Shown: in pieces, positions 1 to 11,025 of the stretch | Numbering within the stretch: position 1 is the stretch's first letter | How the letters are laid out: every line of letters starts with the position of its first letter | NCBI GenBank assembly: GCA_964017195.1 | Contig: CAXHKT010000130.1 | Location: 1 to 64,000, forward strand | Direction: 5' to 3' | DNA: 64,000 bases | From: Siderastrea radians | Lineage: Eukaryota; Cnidaria; Anthozoa; Scleractinia; Rhizangiidae | Notes under the pieces: model-generated | The model's database searches: none | What the model saw: the letters and a program-made list of their open reading frames with translations, nothing else | Told to the model about the DNA's origin: nothing | Translations under genes and position numbers: made by a program

Positions 1-1263
1 AAAAATTTTTATTTCAAGTTTTTTAAAGCGTTTGTTAGCAGCTTTTGGTTATTTTGACATCGATTTGGATATTACTGGCCTGACGCGGATCATTTACGCA
101 AGGTATTTTATTTATTTCTTCCCGCTAGGTTTTATCTGCTACTATGTTATTGTTACCCAACCCCCGTATGGCTTAAAAATTGTACAAGGATACTCGTACT
201 TTTTTGTTTTTTTAATAGCTTTTTATAAATTTTAATTTTTCTCTTTTTATTTAAATTCCCCCTTATATACATTTCACCACGGTACACAACAATTTTCAAG
301 GTTCCATTTAAAAGTATCCTCGTACATGTAATATTATTAATACAAAATTTTTTTTTTTCTGTCCGTCTCTCTCTTTTTACACAGCGTTTCTGTCCTCCTT
401 TTTGGTCTCTATAATCTCTCCTTGATGTTCTCTATTAATCTCTTCATCTCATTTCTATAAGGACTCGGCACGAGGATGTCGGGCAATGACCAGGTACCGG
501 GTTAGAAACATCCTCGCTCGGTTGTGCTTTGCCCCTGATGACTCACAACCATTAGGAGCCTTGGTGTCGATGCATCCTTCTACTGTTTGGCCGGCCAGGC
601 GAATTCCCCGTCTTCTTTCCTATATACATTTCCTTTCTCGGAATTACACCTTTTCTCCTTGACCAATCATATGCACTTTCTTTTGTATTATCACACCATC
701 CATCCCACTCCTATAAAAATAATAAAAAATAATAACATTAGTTTGCATTATATTTTAAACGCATATTATTACCTTTAGATCCACCCCCTAATACCTTACC
801 CTGTAAACCACCTCATGGCCCCAAGACAGGATATAACCCAGCCCTCAAACCCCCTCCCCTTTTACATCTCGCTTAACCCCATTTTAACCATTAAAAGAAC
901 GAAAAAAGATTTAATTTTTCTCTCTCCCCTCCATCAACAAGTTTCCTCTCATCCCACCTTAAAACAGGATGAACCCCCCAACCCCATTTATGTCAATTTG
1001 AGAACGAACAGGTTGTATATTTCCATTGACAAGTTCCTCCTTCAACCCTGACACAAGCCAATTTATCTCGACTACAGAACGATATAATTTTTACTACCAT
1101 TTACACCATACCAAATTCATTTTAATTCCTTTTCTTTCATTTTTACCCAAATAGATTTTATGTTTTTACACAACGAATCAGATTATCACCCACGCATAAC
1201 CCAAATTCATTATGCTTATTTTAATCTTATTCCTATACTAGACACAACAACTCTTTCCTAACT
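1..1263. other. A/T-rich, G-poor repeat-like sequence, no recognised gene
   Basis: No protein family is recognised here. From about 640 on, the + strand is rich in A, C and T and strikingly poor in G outside the short ORF that follows. Around 471-515 there is a short inverted pair: CGAGGATGT is followed about 27 bases later by ACATCCTCG, which could form a hairpin. Together with the ORF at 1,264 and the repeated motif at 2,363 this reads as part of one dispersed repeat rather than host gene sequence. That grouping is inference. Confidence 0.4.
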
Positions 1264-1698
1264 ATGGCTACTGCAGAGACTACAGAAGAATCAACTTTAC
1301 TATTCTATGCTTCGCACATCCGACCTCTCAACAGACAACAAATTTCCAACCGGCGTTTACAGCTCTTCAACCTACTTAATGGCGATTTATTTTATCCTTT
1401 AAACATCTGGCCAAAAGACATTAAAGCACTTTTTTGGAAAAAACCCATAGGAGACTGTGACACTTTCAAACTCTTATTATTTTTCATTGGCAATGGCTGC
1501 TCACCTTGTATAATTGCAGAATGGATCTTAACTTCGCAAAACTGGGCCCCACAATCCAAAGGAGAAAAGCGAGCAAGGCAAATAGATTTTGTCAAAGCTA
1601 TTCTTGGTTCCAAAAGTGACAGATGGTTCTATTTTGACATTCACCATGAAGAATGGCTGTACCTAAGCGGAGAAAAAAGAGAGTGCAACATTGATTAA
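1264..1698 (+). CDS. hypothetical protein, 144 aa, probably repeat-encoded
   Basis: This is an open frame of 144 codons starting MATAETTEESTLLF and ending before TAA. I do not recognise a domain. The protein looks folded rather than random: it is rich in aromatic residues, has regular hydrophobic spacing (LFNLLNGDLFYPLNIWP, FKLLLFFIGNG), one CSPC pair near residue 80 and a basic KGEKRARQ stretch near 100. It carries no signal peptide or membrane segment that I can defend. It sits alone in a G-poor repeat-like region, with a threefold repeated motif and a 30-base T run downstream, so an ORF of a transposable element is more likely than a host gene. No intron signals were needed. Function unknown. 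Confidence 0.45.
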   Translation: MATAETTEESTLLFYASHIRPLNRQQISNRRLQLFNLLNGDLFYPLNIWPKDIKALFWKKPIGDCDTFKLLLFFIGNGCSPCIIAEWILTSQNWAPQSKGEKRARQIDFVKAILGSKSDRWFYFDIHHEEWLYLSGEKRECNID

Positions 1699-2345
1699 AG
1701 TTACCGTGAATGTTTCACCATTCTTATTGCATTTTTTTCTGGAATAAAAAGTATTTTTAAAATCTAAAACAGAAGAACGAAAAATAAGTAATATATCAAG
1801 ATTACTCCTACTCATGTACATTACATGTATATGCAACATTACAACATTTTAACCTAACCCTTCCCCACCTTACAAAACCTCAACCAACCCCACAAGTTAA
1901 GCTATTTTTCTACTACATGAAATAATTTTTACCTCCAAATTTAAATTTGTACTTGCCCTCAGGTCTAACGCGAATCCATAAACCTTAATCTAAACTCAAA
2001 TTTAAACCAAAAAGCAATTTTGCCTTGCCCTCTTACCTTAAATTTTCCCCTTAGAGATAGTTTACACTACTCTCAGCTTAAACCAACCAAGGAAATCCTT
2101 TCCCTACCCTCTAACCTAAAGCCTTTCCCCAACCTTAAACCTTAAACCTGTAATATAACATAACATAAAACTATTTGTAGGTTTTAACATACAAGCTAAA
2201 CCTTAATGATGTTTTAAGATATTCTTATTAAATGTTTTGTTATTACTACTATTTTATTATTCTGTGCTAAATTTCAAATTTTATTTTGGTAACAATTACT
2301 TAATATTTTATTTGATTTTATTCATTTTATTATTTCATTTCATTT

Positions 2346-2608
2346 GTGCTGCCTTGTGTTGGACGTGGCTGCATCGCAGTCTGTTGGTCCCTCAACGCTA
2401 GTGCAAATTTTATCTTTGTTTTAATTTTACTCAGTTATTTCTGTTACTTTTGCCATTTCCTGCACTACCTTGTGGTAGACGTGGCTGCATTGCAGTTTGT
2501 TGGTCCCTCAACGTTAGTGCAGAGTTTTATTTCATTTCACACTTTTTAGTACTGCCTTGTGATGGACGTTGGCTGCACTGCAGTTTGTTGGTCCCTCAAC
2601 GCTAGTAC
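2346..2608 (+). repeat. three copies of a ~42-bp motif spaced by ~75-115 bp
   Basis: A motif reading GGCTGCATCGCAGTCTG then TTGGTCCCTCAACGCTAGTGC occurs at about 2,363-2,404, 2,480-2,520 and 2,566-2,608 with only a few substitutions. Each copy is preceded by a CCTTGTG(T/G/A)TGGACG or CCTTGTGGTAGACG box. The spacers are A/T-rich and differ between copies. This is a degenerate tandem array within a larger repeat, not a coding sequence. Confidence 0.8.
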
Positions 2609-4420
2609 ATTTATTATTTTATTTGACATGTACATACAACATTTCCCCTTCCACATGCATACTTCTCCCCTCCTTATTCCCACTATTTTTAGTGGAGACT
2701 TGGGAACCCATTAGCTTGGGATTCCATACATTAACACCTGGGATGCCACAAAGGTTGCTAGTGAAACTACTGGTTTTGTTTGCTTTTTTTTTTTTTTTTT
2801 TTTTTTTTTTCGACAACAGAAAGATATTTAGAAGCCCTAGCAATATAATAATAATAGTTACTTTTCTATTGCCTTACCGTAACTTCAGTGGCCCACTTCA
2901 AACTTTTTCGAATAATTCGACGTCACCAACAACAAAATTAAATTCAGGTGACGTGAGTGAATCTTCCCAAAGTTTTGGTCAACCATCGATCGACTTTTGT
3001 CAAGTACAAGAAAGCCGTGTTCACAGTCCTCTATATTCTCTTTGTTTTATATCAGTTGGTATTACATCTTGTTTTATACCATAAAGAAGTGAAAAAACAA
3101 AAAAACAAAAAAAAATTTCATCATGACAAGGATTCTTGTTTTCGTGTGCTCTTCACTTAACCCTCTTCTTTACTTGTGAAGAATAAAGATAATCGGGATG
3201 AAGTAAAACAATTCTTCAGACGACTACTCTGCAAATAGAACTGACTTATGACAAATAAGATATTTTCTTTATCAAGTACTGAGTATCCTATAATAATTTG
3301 TTCGATATCTACATGCACTAAAGCAGAACTAACAATCGCTACAGAGCTCGAGCCGACGATCCCTTAGGAAGACATGATGACATCACTAATGGCTGGTCAT
3401 AACGATCAATTTATTTGTTGTTTCTATGGTCTGTAATTCCTTGATTCCCCACCCTTAGGAGGTGAAGTAGTCATTTCTAGGTCTTTTAGTCATGAATTAA
3501 GTATCCACTAAACAAAATATGCTCAAAATCTCATGGAAACTAAGATGTCATCTCAGGAAAATAGGATGCAAATTTGACTAAAAAACGACAACCTTCCCCT
3601 ACAATAATGCCTAAGTAATAGTCACAAGAACGAAACACTCCAACTGAGCAAGTATATTTCAGTTCCATTGTTATAGGGTATTGATCATAAAGGTAAATTT
3701 CACTGCCTTAATAATAAAAGATTGGCAAAGCGTAAGCATTAATAACGAATAACGTAATCGGTGACAAAATCAAGTGTGATAATTATGTTGTATACTGGTG
3801 TTAAAAATGAATGAATAAATAAATAAATAAATAAATAAGTAAAATAATTTAAATCCCCTCCTCTGATTGTGTATTGATAATGACAAGAAAACGCTGCGCT
3901 GTGGTACACGGCTTTTGCTGCTGCTGTGGTTCTTTTAGTTGTTGTTGTAATTCTGCATTCCACCGCCATGAAAAACACTGATTATTTTCCACCCTTCTTT
4001 TCCCACCCTTCTTTTCTTTGTCAGATGGTGCAGCCACCGATATTTTGATTGAATTGATGCAACCATAAGTCATGTCATATTCATGTTCTATTCCACATTT
4101 TATTTCATTATTAGAATAATAATTTTCTAGAAGCTCATTTGAAACCCGCTATGCTATTTTTTATTAACGCTGCGGAAATCTTGTTTAATTAAATAGATAG
4201 TGCTCTTAACCTTACGAAAACAACAATCACAACAGTCACTTTCACTGCATATAAAGGAAAACTTCCTAACATTTATTCAAGTATATATAACGTCGACGAG
4301 CTTTTATTCATTATTATATATACTAGCACATGGACAATAGTTATCTCTTGATGTTTTTATTAGACTTTCTTTAAAATTATTCTTGCAGGTGGAAAGAGGG
4401 GATTATTGTTTATTTCTATT
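2609..4420. other. intergenic; poly-T tract and (AAAT)n microsatellite only
   Basis: No gene is supported. A T run of about 24 bases lies near 2,787-2,811, which could be the poly-A end of a minus-strand retroelement. A clean AAAT microsatellite is at 3,811-3,838. The remaining frames are short and lack family signatures. Confidence 0.6.
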
Positions 4421-4687
4421 CAGAGAAGATGAACTAAGAGAATGAATCCCCGTGCCCCATGACAATTATTTGAAATTTATTATTAGTTCGCACCCACGCC
4501 GCGAAGGTTATTTGTTGTTTCCATGTCAACAACCTTAAATTACATGACGCCATTCTAACTGACCAATGAGGTGTCGTCCTTAAAATAACCACGCAGTATG
4601 ACACAGAACCAAAAATAGATTTCAAATATGTTTCATCGGAAGAGGCTTATGTATGGGGAATTCGCTCTCTTCCTGCATCCTCTCTTG
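4421..4687. mobile_element. MITE, older copy of the element at 25,011-25,284
   Basis: About 270 bp aligns along its whole length with the better preserved copy in NOX intron 6. Shared blocks include GAATCCCCGTGCCCCATGA, TTATTAGTTCGCACCCA, TAACTGACCAATGAG and CCACGCAGTATGACA. The right end keeps the terminal sequence ATCCTCTCTTG, and the left end (CAGAGAAGATGAAC) has decayed. It is non-coding. Confidence 0.8.
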
Positions 4688-4878
4688 CTTTATTAAAATA
4701 GTTTTCAATTTTTTTTTGTATTTAGAATCTTTGCTTTATAATACGCAAAGAAATGCCACGGCAGCGTTTTGATAGCAGAAGATAAAGGGTATACTTCGTC
4801 ATTTTTGCTGGGGCCAAAATCTCGAAATCACGACGATCACTTTGCCCCACTCCCATCTTCCCCCTCCTATTACTCAAG

Positions 4879-5493
4879 TCACTTCCTACATTGTGAAAAG
4901 CAATAAAAAAAACCTTGAATAAAAAGAAAAACAAGGTAGCCGAAGCAGAAAATTCGTAAAACATACGAGATTGTTAATACAGACGTTTTGTATTTCGCTA
5001 GGCCTATGACTGATTGTCCAAAATTTTGTTCAGATTCGTTTGCATTAACTAACTGTTGGTGATGGCGAATCACGCGGAAAACTTTAAAATAGGCAATAGA
5101 TGTGGCAATAATACAAAACAGGAAAATCATAAACAAAATTAAGTCTGAGGTCAATTAAAATGCGATTAATCGAATCACCACCGGTGGTATAAGAAGCAGC
5201 ATTACTAGTGTTACGATGTAACAGCTACGACGCACAGTCATTAACGATCGACGAGTAATGTGTAGCCGCCATCTCTCAACGGACATAAGTGAAATGAGTA
5301 TTGCAGTGAAGGAAGTAAAGTATGTGCTACATCCTTTGCTGATATATATGGCGTAAATAAGAAATAGTGGTTGGTCAGTCCCCTCGGCTTTCTGTGCACA
5401 AATAAACTCCAATGCAACGTAAAAAGGTTGGGTGAGGAGTCCTGTGAAAAGGTCGGTAAAGGCCAAACCACAAAGAAGACGGGTTCCTCCAAA
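4879..5493 (-). pseudogene. broken rhodopsin-like GPCR related to the gene at 50,692
   Basis: Read on the minus strand, this matches the middle of the intact GPCR at 50,692-51,654. TM2 carries the block FTDLFTGLLTQP, against FTDLCTGLIAQP in the intact gene. The end of TM3 is SVERWRLHI in the DRY position, TM4 is followed by TM5 with IAYFKVFRVIRHH, and the TM6 start is AKYKTSVLTISYVL. TM1 is missing upstream. An in-frame TAA lies at 5,155-5,157 between the TM4 and TM5 parts. After TM6 the frame is lost, and neither an FCP motif nor TM7 with NPxxY is found. This is a truncated, stop-containing relic of the same receptor family, on the opposite strand and about 45 kb away. Related genes of this kind are usually single-exon and arise by tandem or dispersed duplication. 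Confidence 0.88.
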
Positions 5494-5520
5494 TTGCCAC
5501 GATAACTAAGACAGCTTTGC

Positions 5521-5548
5521 TTAGTTAGTTAGTTAGTTAGTTAGTTGA

Positions 5549-5579
<31 letters not shown>

Positions 5580-5580
5580 A
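5521..5580. repeat. (TTAG)n microsatellite
   Basis: Roughly fifteen TTAG units, with one interruption (TTGATTAG), lie immediately upstream of the GPCR pseudogene. Confidence 0.95.
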
Positions 5581-5870
5581 AACAACTTTAAAGAAGCAAG
5601 GCTGTTGGAACAGCTAATTTTTAAATAGGAATTCCCAATATTTTAGTTAGACAAAACTAGCTAGGAAAGAATAGCTCATTGAAAATGGAAGCAAACGGCT
5701 TGTTTCATAATATTCAAAACAAGGGTAAGATAAAATGATAATACATGTAAGGTTAAAAAAGGTACTTGTAAACAAATAAAATTAAAAACATAATGGTTTC
5801 AAAAGAAACAAAGACGGTATCTAAATATGACCTCAATAGAAATTTGAAAGGTTTCTCATCGCGTCCGTTC

Positions 5871-6175
5871 ATGCCGCTAGGATTAAGTGTGTTGCTCTTG
5901 GAATTAAGTGTCCTTCTTTTGCTTTACGAATGCTGTCTCTATTCGAATTTATGAGCTCCAGTGGAATGATTTCAAGGTTGTCGATTGAATGTCCGGGGAT
6001 AGCAAGGTGGTCTATACGGAAGTAGGCTGATCAAGTTGTTGTTTACGTAAGGCTTTTCCAACTGTACATCTATGTTCTCCAAATATGTCGCTGATTTACC
6101 GTATTGTTTCACCGAAGTACTGTTGTATTTGTTGTAAACGTTGCATTTGTTACATGATTGGATCATATATATATA
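5871..6175 (-). mobile_element. Penelope-like element fragment (GIY-YIG end), copy 1
   Basis: On the minus strand the frames include a cysteine pair (CNKCNV) followed, after frame changes, by GHSIDNLEIIPLELINSNRD. This is the arrangement found in the C-terminal GIY-YIG endonuclease part of Penelope-like retroelements: a CxxC link before the nuclease, then the ExINxRD-like end. The reading is disrupted by indels and stops. It is duplicated with the surrounding 2.3-kb segment. Confidence 0.65.
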
Positions 6176-8236
6176 CGGGTTCTATGCGACGAAAGCGCTA
6201 CATTAAATAGTTGAGGGGCTTGAACGAGTCAATGGGAAGAAAAATGCGCGCGGGGAATGTTTGGAAGGTGCCATCTTGCGCCTTCGATGATCGATTGTGG
6301 CCGGGAAAATAAAGACAAACGACCAAGGTTGACCAGTTAGATAGAGCACCCACCAAATTTTAGAGTTCTCATATTATCATGATTTTGGAGCGACTACTTT
6401 TATGGCAAAGAGCCAAAGCCAAGTGGAATACAAAAAGAGTAAAATGAGTACCGGCTTATGACGCAGAGGACAATATATGCCTTAGGCTTATGACGTGTGA
6501 GAGCCAAATATAGTCAATTTGTGACAAGTTCCTTATTGTTATTGGCCTCTGCGGTAAACTCACCACCATGCCCACAAAGAGGCTTCCAGCGATGATTTTG
6601 GGGAATTACCTTCCTAGTTATAGCATGCTTTGTTATTTTATAGCGTGAAAGTCCTGAAAACCTTAAGACAAAAGCGAAAAAAGGGCCAATGGGGGCTTTC
6701 GTGCGGCAGGCTTTACAAATGTCCAACTTTTTAGGCATTTTGTTTTAAATGCTGCTTGAGAAATAAACCAACCAACAGGGATATTGCAAGTCAATGTTAT
6801 TAAATGATATCACAGGAGGCCAGGATTTGCATGATTGCTCTTTTGACTCGCTCACAAACAATAGGTATCGAATTTTAATTTTAAACAACAAAACTGTATT
6901 TATTTCTTCTCCTTTTCAGGTAACAAATATGTGCTGATACAAACAAAATAAAAAAAACAACAACAAACAAACAACCTCTTACGTAGTGCCGATAAAAACA
7001 ATTGTTTCTATCCTTGCGGAGAAAGATATTACTATTGTGAGTGCTGTACCTGATTAGAATGACAATCAAATGATATTCTTGTTTATAACTGCAAGTGTTA
7101 CGAAAACAGTTTGAATGAGACCCATGCTGAGATACTACAGTACTTAAACAATATCCTCGTTTTTTAATAACTGAAATACAATAAAATCTAGGCAACTTGA
7201 AGATAAATCAGCTTGGAGCACAATTTACTGGAGAAGTACAAGGGATCAGCTAGTGATTAAGGTAAGTATTATGTTTGCAGAGGAGTTATTTCTAGATATT
7301 GCGTGCCAATTACAGCAGAGCCAACACAAAATCCGAAGGTTTATTTAACTTTAGAAAGAAACAAAACTCGACAAAATTGACCTAGTACCACTGTTCATTC
7401 TAATACGACGTATTACTAAGACACATAACATACAACAACAGATTATGTCTTTTCACCTTCATGAACATAAACGTCTTGACGATGTAGTTATCGAAAATGT
7501 TCTTAGTTAAAAATGCTGCTTCGATCATTTTGAGGCAGTTGACATACTGTCCTGGTCCTTTTCTTTGTGTAGACGCTACTGTTAAATGTAGTTGTGGGTT
7601 TATACTAAATTTGTGATCAGTTTCTCCTTTTTTTGTTATGTAATCACGCGAGCCACACGAGGGCAGATGTACATGTGGCAGGGACATGTCGCAGCGACCT
7701 GTGGCGGCGACAAAAATCGCGCCTTGTTCACACTGAGGGGTCACGTGGTAAAGCCATCTAGCAAGGACAAAATCATGGAAGAAAATGTAGCGTGAACATG
7801 TCTCGGAGACAGGGAACATTCTAAAGCGACACGTCTTTCCGTATGTGATGATACGCCAGTAATTAATTTTAAACTCGCTCAACACGAATTTTTCGTTGAA
7901 TTTTGTTGAGTTTTGATTGGCGTGTCGGCGCTAGAATAAAATTGCTCAAAACTACCTGGTCTCTTGGGTGTAAAAGTTGTGATATTGTCCCTGCTACATG
8001 GCCTTGTTGTACGTTCTCTTAGTGTGTAAAACCCGCGATTTTTGTTTCTGCACATATCCCTGCATTGTGTCACCTCATGTAACGCCCCCTTTGTTAGTTA
8101 GTCGAGTTTCTAATGCAAAGAGGAGTGCGACATAGAACTAAGTAGCTGTGTAGTGATTTTTAGAACCTTGTTTTCTCGCTGGATTTAATGTTTCGGCCTT
8201 TATATGTTTCGCCGCGAAGCAAAAGTTTTTCCAAAA
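5871..8236. repeat. 2.3-kb tandem segment, copy 1
   Basis: Starting at ATGCCGCTAGGATTAAGTG, the segment aligns almost base for base with 8,764-11,025. Copy 1 carries small insertions and deletions, for example extra bases near 6,170-6,240. It contains a minus-strand Penelope-like fragment at its left end, then about 2 kb that I do not recognise. Apparent minus-strand frames at 7,400-7,885 are not conserved as open in the second copy, so I treat the segment as non-coding repeat. Confidence 0.9.
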
Positions 8237-8745
8237 CTTGCAAGCAAGACAGGATAAAATGCAAGACAGGATAAAAGAACACGACAGAGATATACGGCTT
8301 GCTCGTACACAAACCTCCGCAGTTTCGGAACACGCTAACGAAACGGGGCACCTTCCTATTTGGAAAGAAGTTAAGTTTATTGATCGCGACCCTCACTGGT
8401 ACACACGTAGGGTCAAAGAGGCTATCGAAATAAGACTTCATCCTAATAACATCAATAGAGATAGCGGAATCGAAACTGCAGAAGCTTGGATACCTACGAT
8501 CAGAAAGCACAACAGCCGACCAACTACAAAACGGACCTGTGAGGGAACAACATCTAATAGTCGGAATAATAATGTGGATCGAAATGCACCAATAGCAGCG
8601 AACCATCCTGCTACAAATAGCGACACGTAAACAATTGACCTCATCGCCTGATGAAGACTAGCAGTATTGCAATCGAAACGTCGGGATCAACAACTCAAAG
8701 CGATTCCATTGTGAGACAAACGAATAAACGTTCATCTTACCTTTC
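8237..8745 (+). mobile_element. 5'-truncated Penelope-like element with hammerhead-like end
   Basis: The open frame at 8,238-8,630 reads ...RIKEHDRDIRLARTQTSAV..., then WYTRRVKEAIEIRLHPNNIN. This is the C-terminal half of the GIY-YIG endonuclease of Penelope-like retroelements; the GIY and YIG motifs themselves are cut off. After the stop comes CCTGATGAAGACTAGCAG and then TTGCAATCGAAACGTCGGG. CTGATGA and GAAA are the conserved core boxes of hammerhead ribozymes, which Penelope-like elements are known to carry in their terminal repeats. The fragment is flanked by TCCAAAA at 8,230-8,236 and again at 8,746-8,752, consistent with a short target duplication. It interrupts the right end of repeat copy 1. 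Confidence 0.85.
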
Positions 8746-8763
8746 TCCAAAATGTTACCAAAA

Positions 8764-9070
8764 ATGCCGCTAGGATTAAGTGTGTTGCTCTTGAAATTAA
8801 GTGTCCTTCTCTTGCTTTACAAATGGTGTCTCTATTTGAATTTATGAGCTCCAGTGGAATGATTTCAAGGTTGTCGATTGAATGTCCGCGGACAGCAAGG
8901 TGGTCTATACGGAAGTAGGCTGGTCTAGTTGTTGTTTACGTAAGGCTTTTCCAATTAGACATGTGCGTCTATGTTCTCCAAATATGTCGCTGATTTACCG
9001 TTTTGTTTCACCGAAGTACCGTACGTTGCATTTGCTACATGACTGGATCATATGTACGGGTTCTATGCGA
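8764..9070 (-). mobile_element. Penelope-like element fragment (GIY-YIG end), copy 2
   Basis: This is the second copy of the minus-strand fragment at 5,871-6,175, reading GHSIDNLEIIPLELINSNRD in one minus frame with CSKCNV further upstream in another. It is broken by indels and was duplicated as part of the 2.3-kb unit. Confidence 0.65.
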
Positions 9071-11025
9071 AGAACGGGTCAGTGGGGAGAAAAATGCGTG
9101 CGGGGAATGTTTGGAAGATACCATCTTGTGCCTTCGATGATGGATTGTGGCCGGGAAAAAAAGACAGACGACTAGGGATGACCAGATAGATAGAGCACCC
9201 ACCAAATAAGTTCTCATATTATCATGATTATGGAGCGACTACTTTTATGGCAAAGAGCCAAAGCCAAGTGGAATACCAAAAGAGTAAAATAAGTACCGGC
9301 TTATGACGCAGAGGACATATGCCTTGGGCTTATGACGTGTGAGAGCCAAATATAGTCAATTTGTGACAAGTTCCTTATTGTTATTGGCCTCTGCGGTGAA
9401 CTCACCACCATGCCCACAAAGAGGCTTCCAGCGATGATTTTGGGGAATGACTTTCCTAATTATAGCATGCTTTGTTATTTTTTTGCGTGAAAGTCCTGAA
9501 ACCTTAAGACAAAAGCGAAAAAAGGGCCAATGGGGGGCTTTCGTGTGGCGGCTTTACAAATGTCCAACTTCTTTAGCATTTTTTTTTAAATGCTGCATGA
9601 GAAAGAAACCAACCAACAGGGATATTGCAAGTCAGTGTTATTAAATGACATCATAGGAGGCCAGGATCTGCATGATTGCTCTTTTGACTCGCTCACAAAC
9701 AACAGGCATACGATTTTAATTTTAAACAACAAAACTACATTTATTTCTTCTCCTTTTCAGGTAACAAATATGTGCTGATGCAAACAAAATAAAAAACAAA
9801 CAACCTCTTACGTAGTGCCGATAAAAACAATTGTTTGTTTTGTTTTTTTTGCGGAGAAATATATTATATGTATTGTAAGTACTGTACCTGATTAGAATGA
9901 CAATCAAATAATATTCTTGTTTATAACTGCAAGTGTTACGAGAACAGTTTGAATCAGACCCATGCTGAGATACTGCAGTACTTAAACAATATCCTCGTTT
10001 TTTAATAACTGAAATACAATAAGATCTAGGCAACTTGAAGATAAATCAGCTTGGAGCACAATTTACTGGAGAAGTAAAAGGATCAGCTAGTGATTAAGGT
10101 AAGTATTATGTTTACAGAGGAGTTATTTCTAGATATTGCGTGCCAATTACAGCAGAGCCAACACAAAATCCGAAGGTTTATTTAACTTCAGAAAGAGACA
10201 AAACTCGACAAATTAACCTGGTACCACTGTTCATTCTAATACGACGTATTTCTAAGACACATATCATACAACAACAGATTATGTCTTTTCACCTTTAAGA
10301 ACATAAACGTCTTGACGATGTAGTTATCAAAAATGTTCTTAGTTAAAAAAGCTGCTTCGATCACTTTGAGGCAGTTGACATACAGTCCTGGTCCTTTTCT
10401 TTGTGTAGACGCTACTGTTAAATGTAGTTGTGGGTTTATACTAAATTTATGATCAGTTTCTCCTTTTTTTGTTATGTAATCACGCGAGCCACACGAGGGC
10501 AGATGTACATGTGGCAGGGACATGTCGCAGCCTTGTTCACACTAAGGGGTCACGTGGCAAAGCCATCTAGCAAGGACAAAATAACAGAAGAAAATGTAGC
10601 GTGGATATGTCTTGGAAATAGGGAACATTTTAAAGCGACACGTCTTCCCGTGTGTGATGACACGCAGTGATTAATTATAAAGTCGCTCAACACGAATTCT
10701 TCTTTGAGTTTTTGTTGAGTTTTGATTGGTTTGTTGGCGCTAGAACAAAGTTGCTCAAAACTACCTGTTCTCTTGTTTATAACGTGGCCTTGTTGCACGT
10801 TTTCTTAGTGTGTACAACGCGCGATTTTTGTTTCTGCACATATCCCTACATTATGTCCCCTCATGTAACGCCCCCTTTGTTAGTTAGTGAGTTTCTAATG
10901 CAAAGAGGAGTACGACATAGAACTACTTAGCTGCGTAGTGATTTTTGAGAGCCGTGATTTCTCGCTGGATTTGTTGTTTTGGCCTCTCTATGTTTCGCAG
11001 CGAAGCAAAAGTTTGTCCAAAATGT
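8764..11025. repeat. 2.3-kb tandem segment, copy 2
   Basis: This is a direct repeat of 5,871-8,236, starting with the same ATGCCGCTAGGATTAAG and ending AAGTTTGTCCAAAATGTAACCC. The sequence TGTTACCAAAA at 8,753-8,763 is the remainder of copy 1 after the PLE insertion and matches the end of copy 2. Copy 2 differs by many single-base changes and a few deletions, for example a shorter stretch after GACATGTCGCAG near 10,530. Confidence 0.9.

Noticed and set aside
2619..2843. lysine-run frame on the minus strand
   Set aside because: Created by the T run at 2,787-2,811.
7400..7885. 161-codon minus-strand frame
   Set aside because: The duplicated copy (10,236-10,523) is interrupted, so the frame is not conserved.
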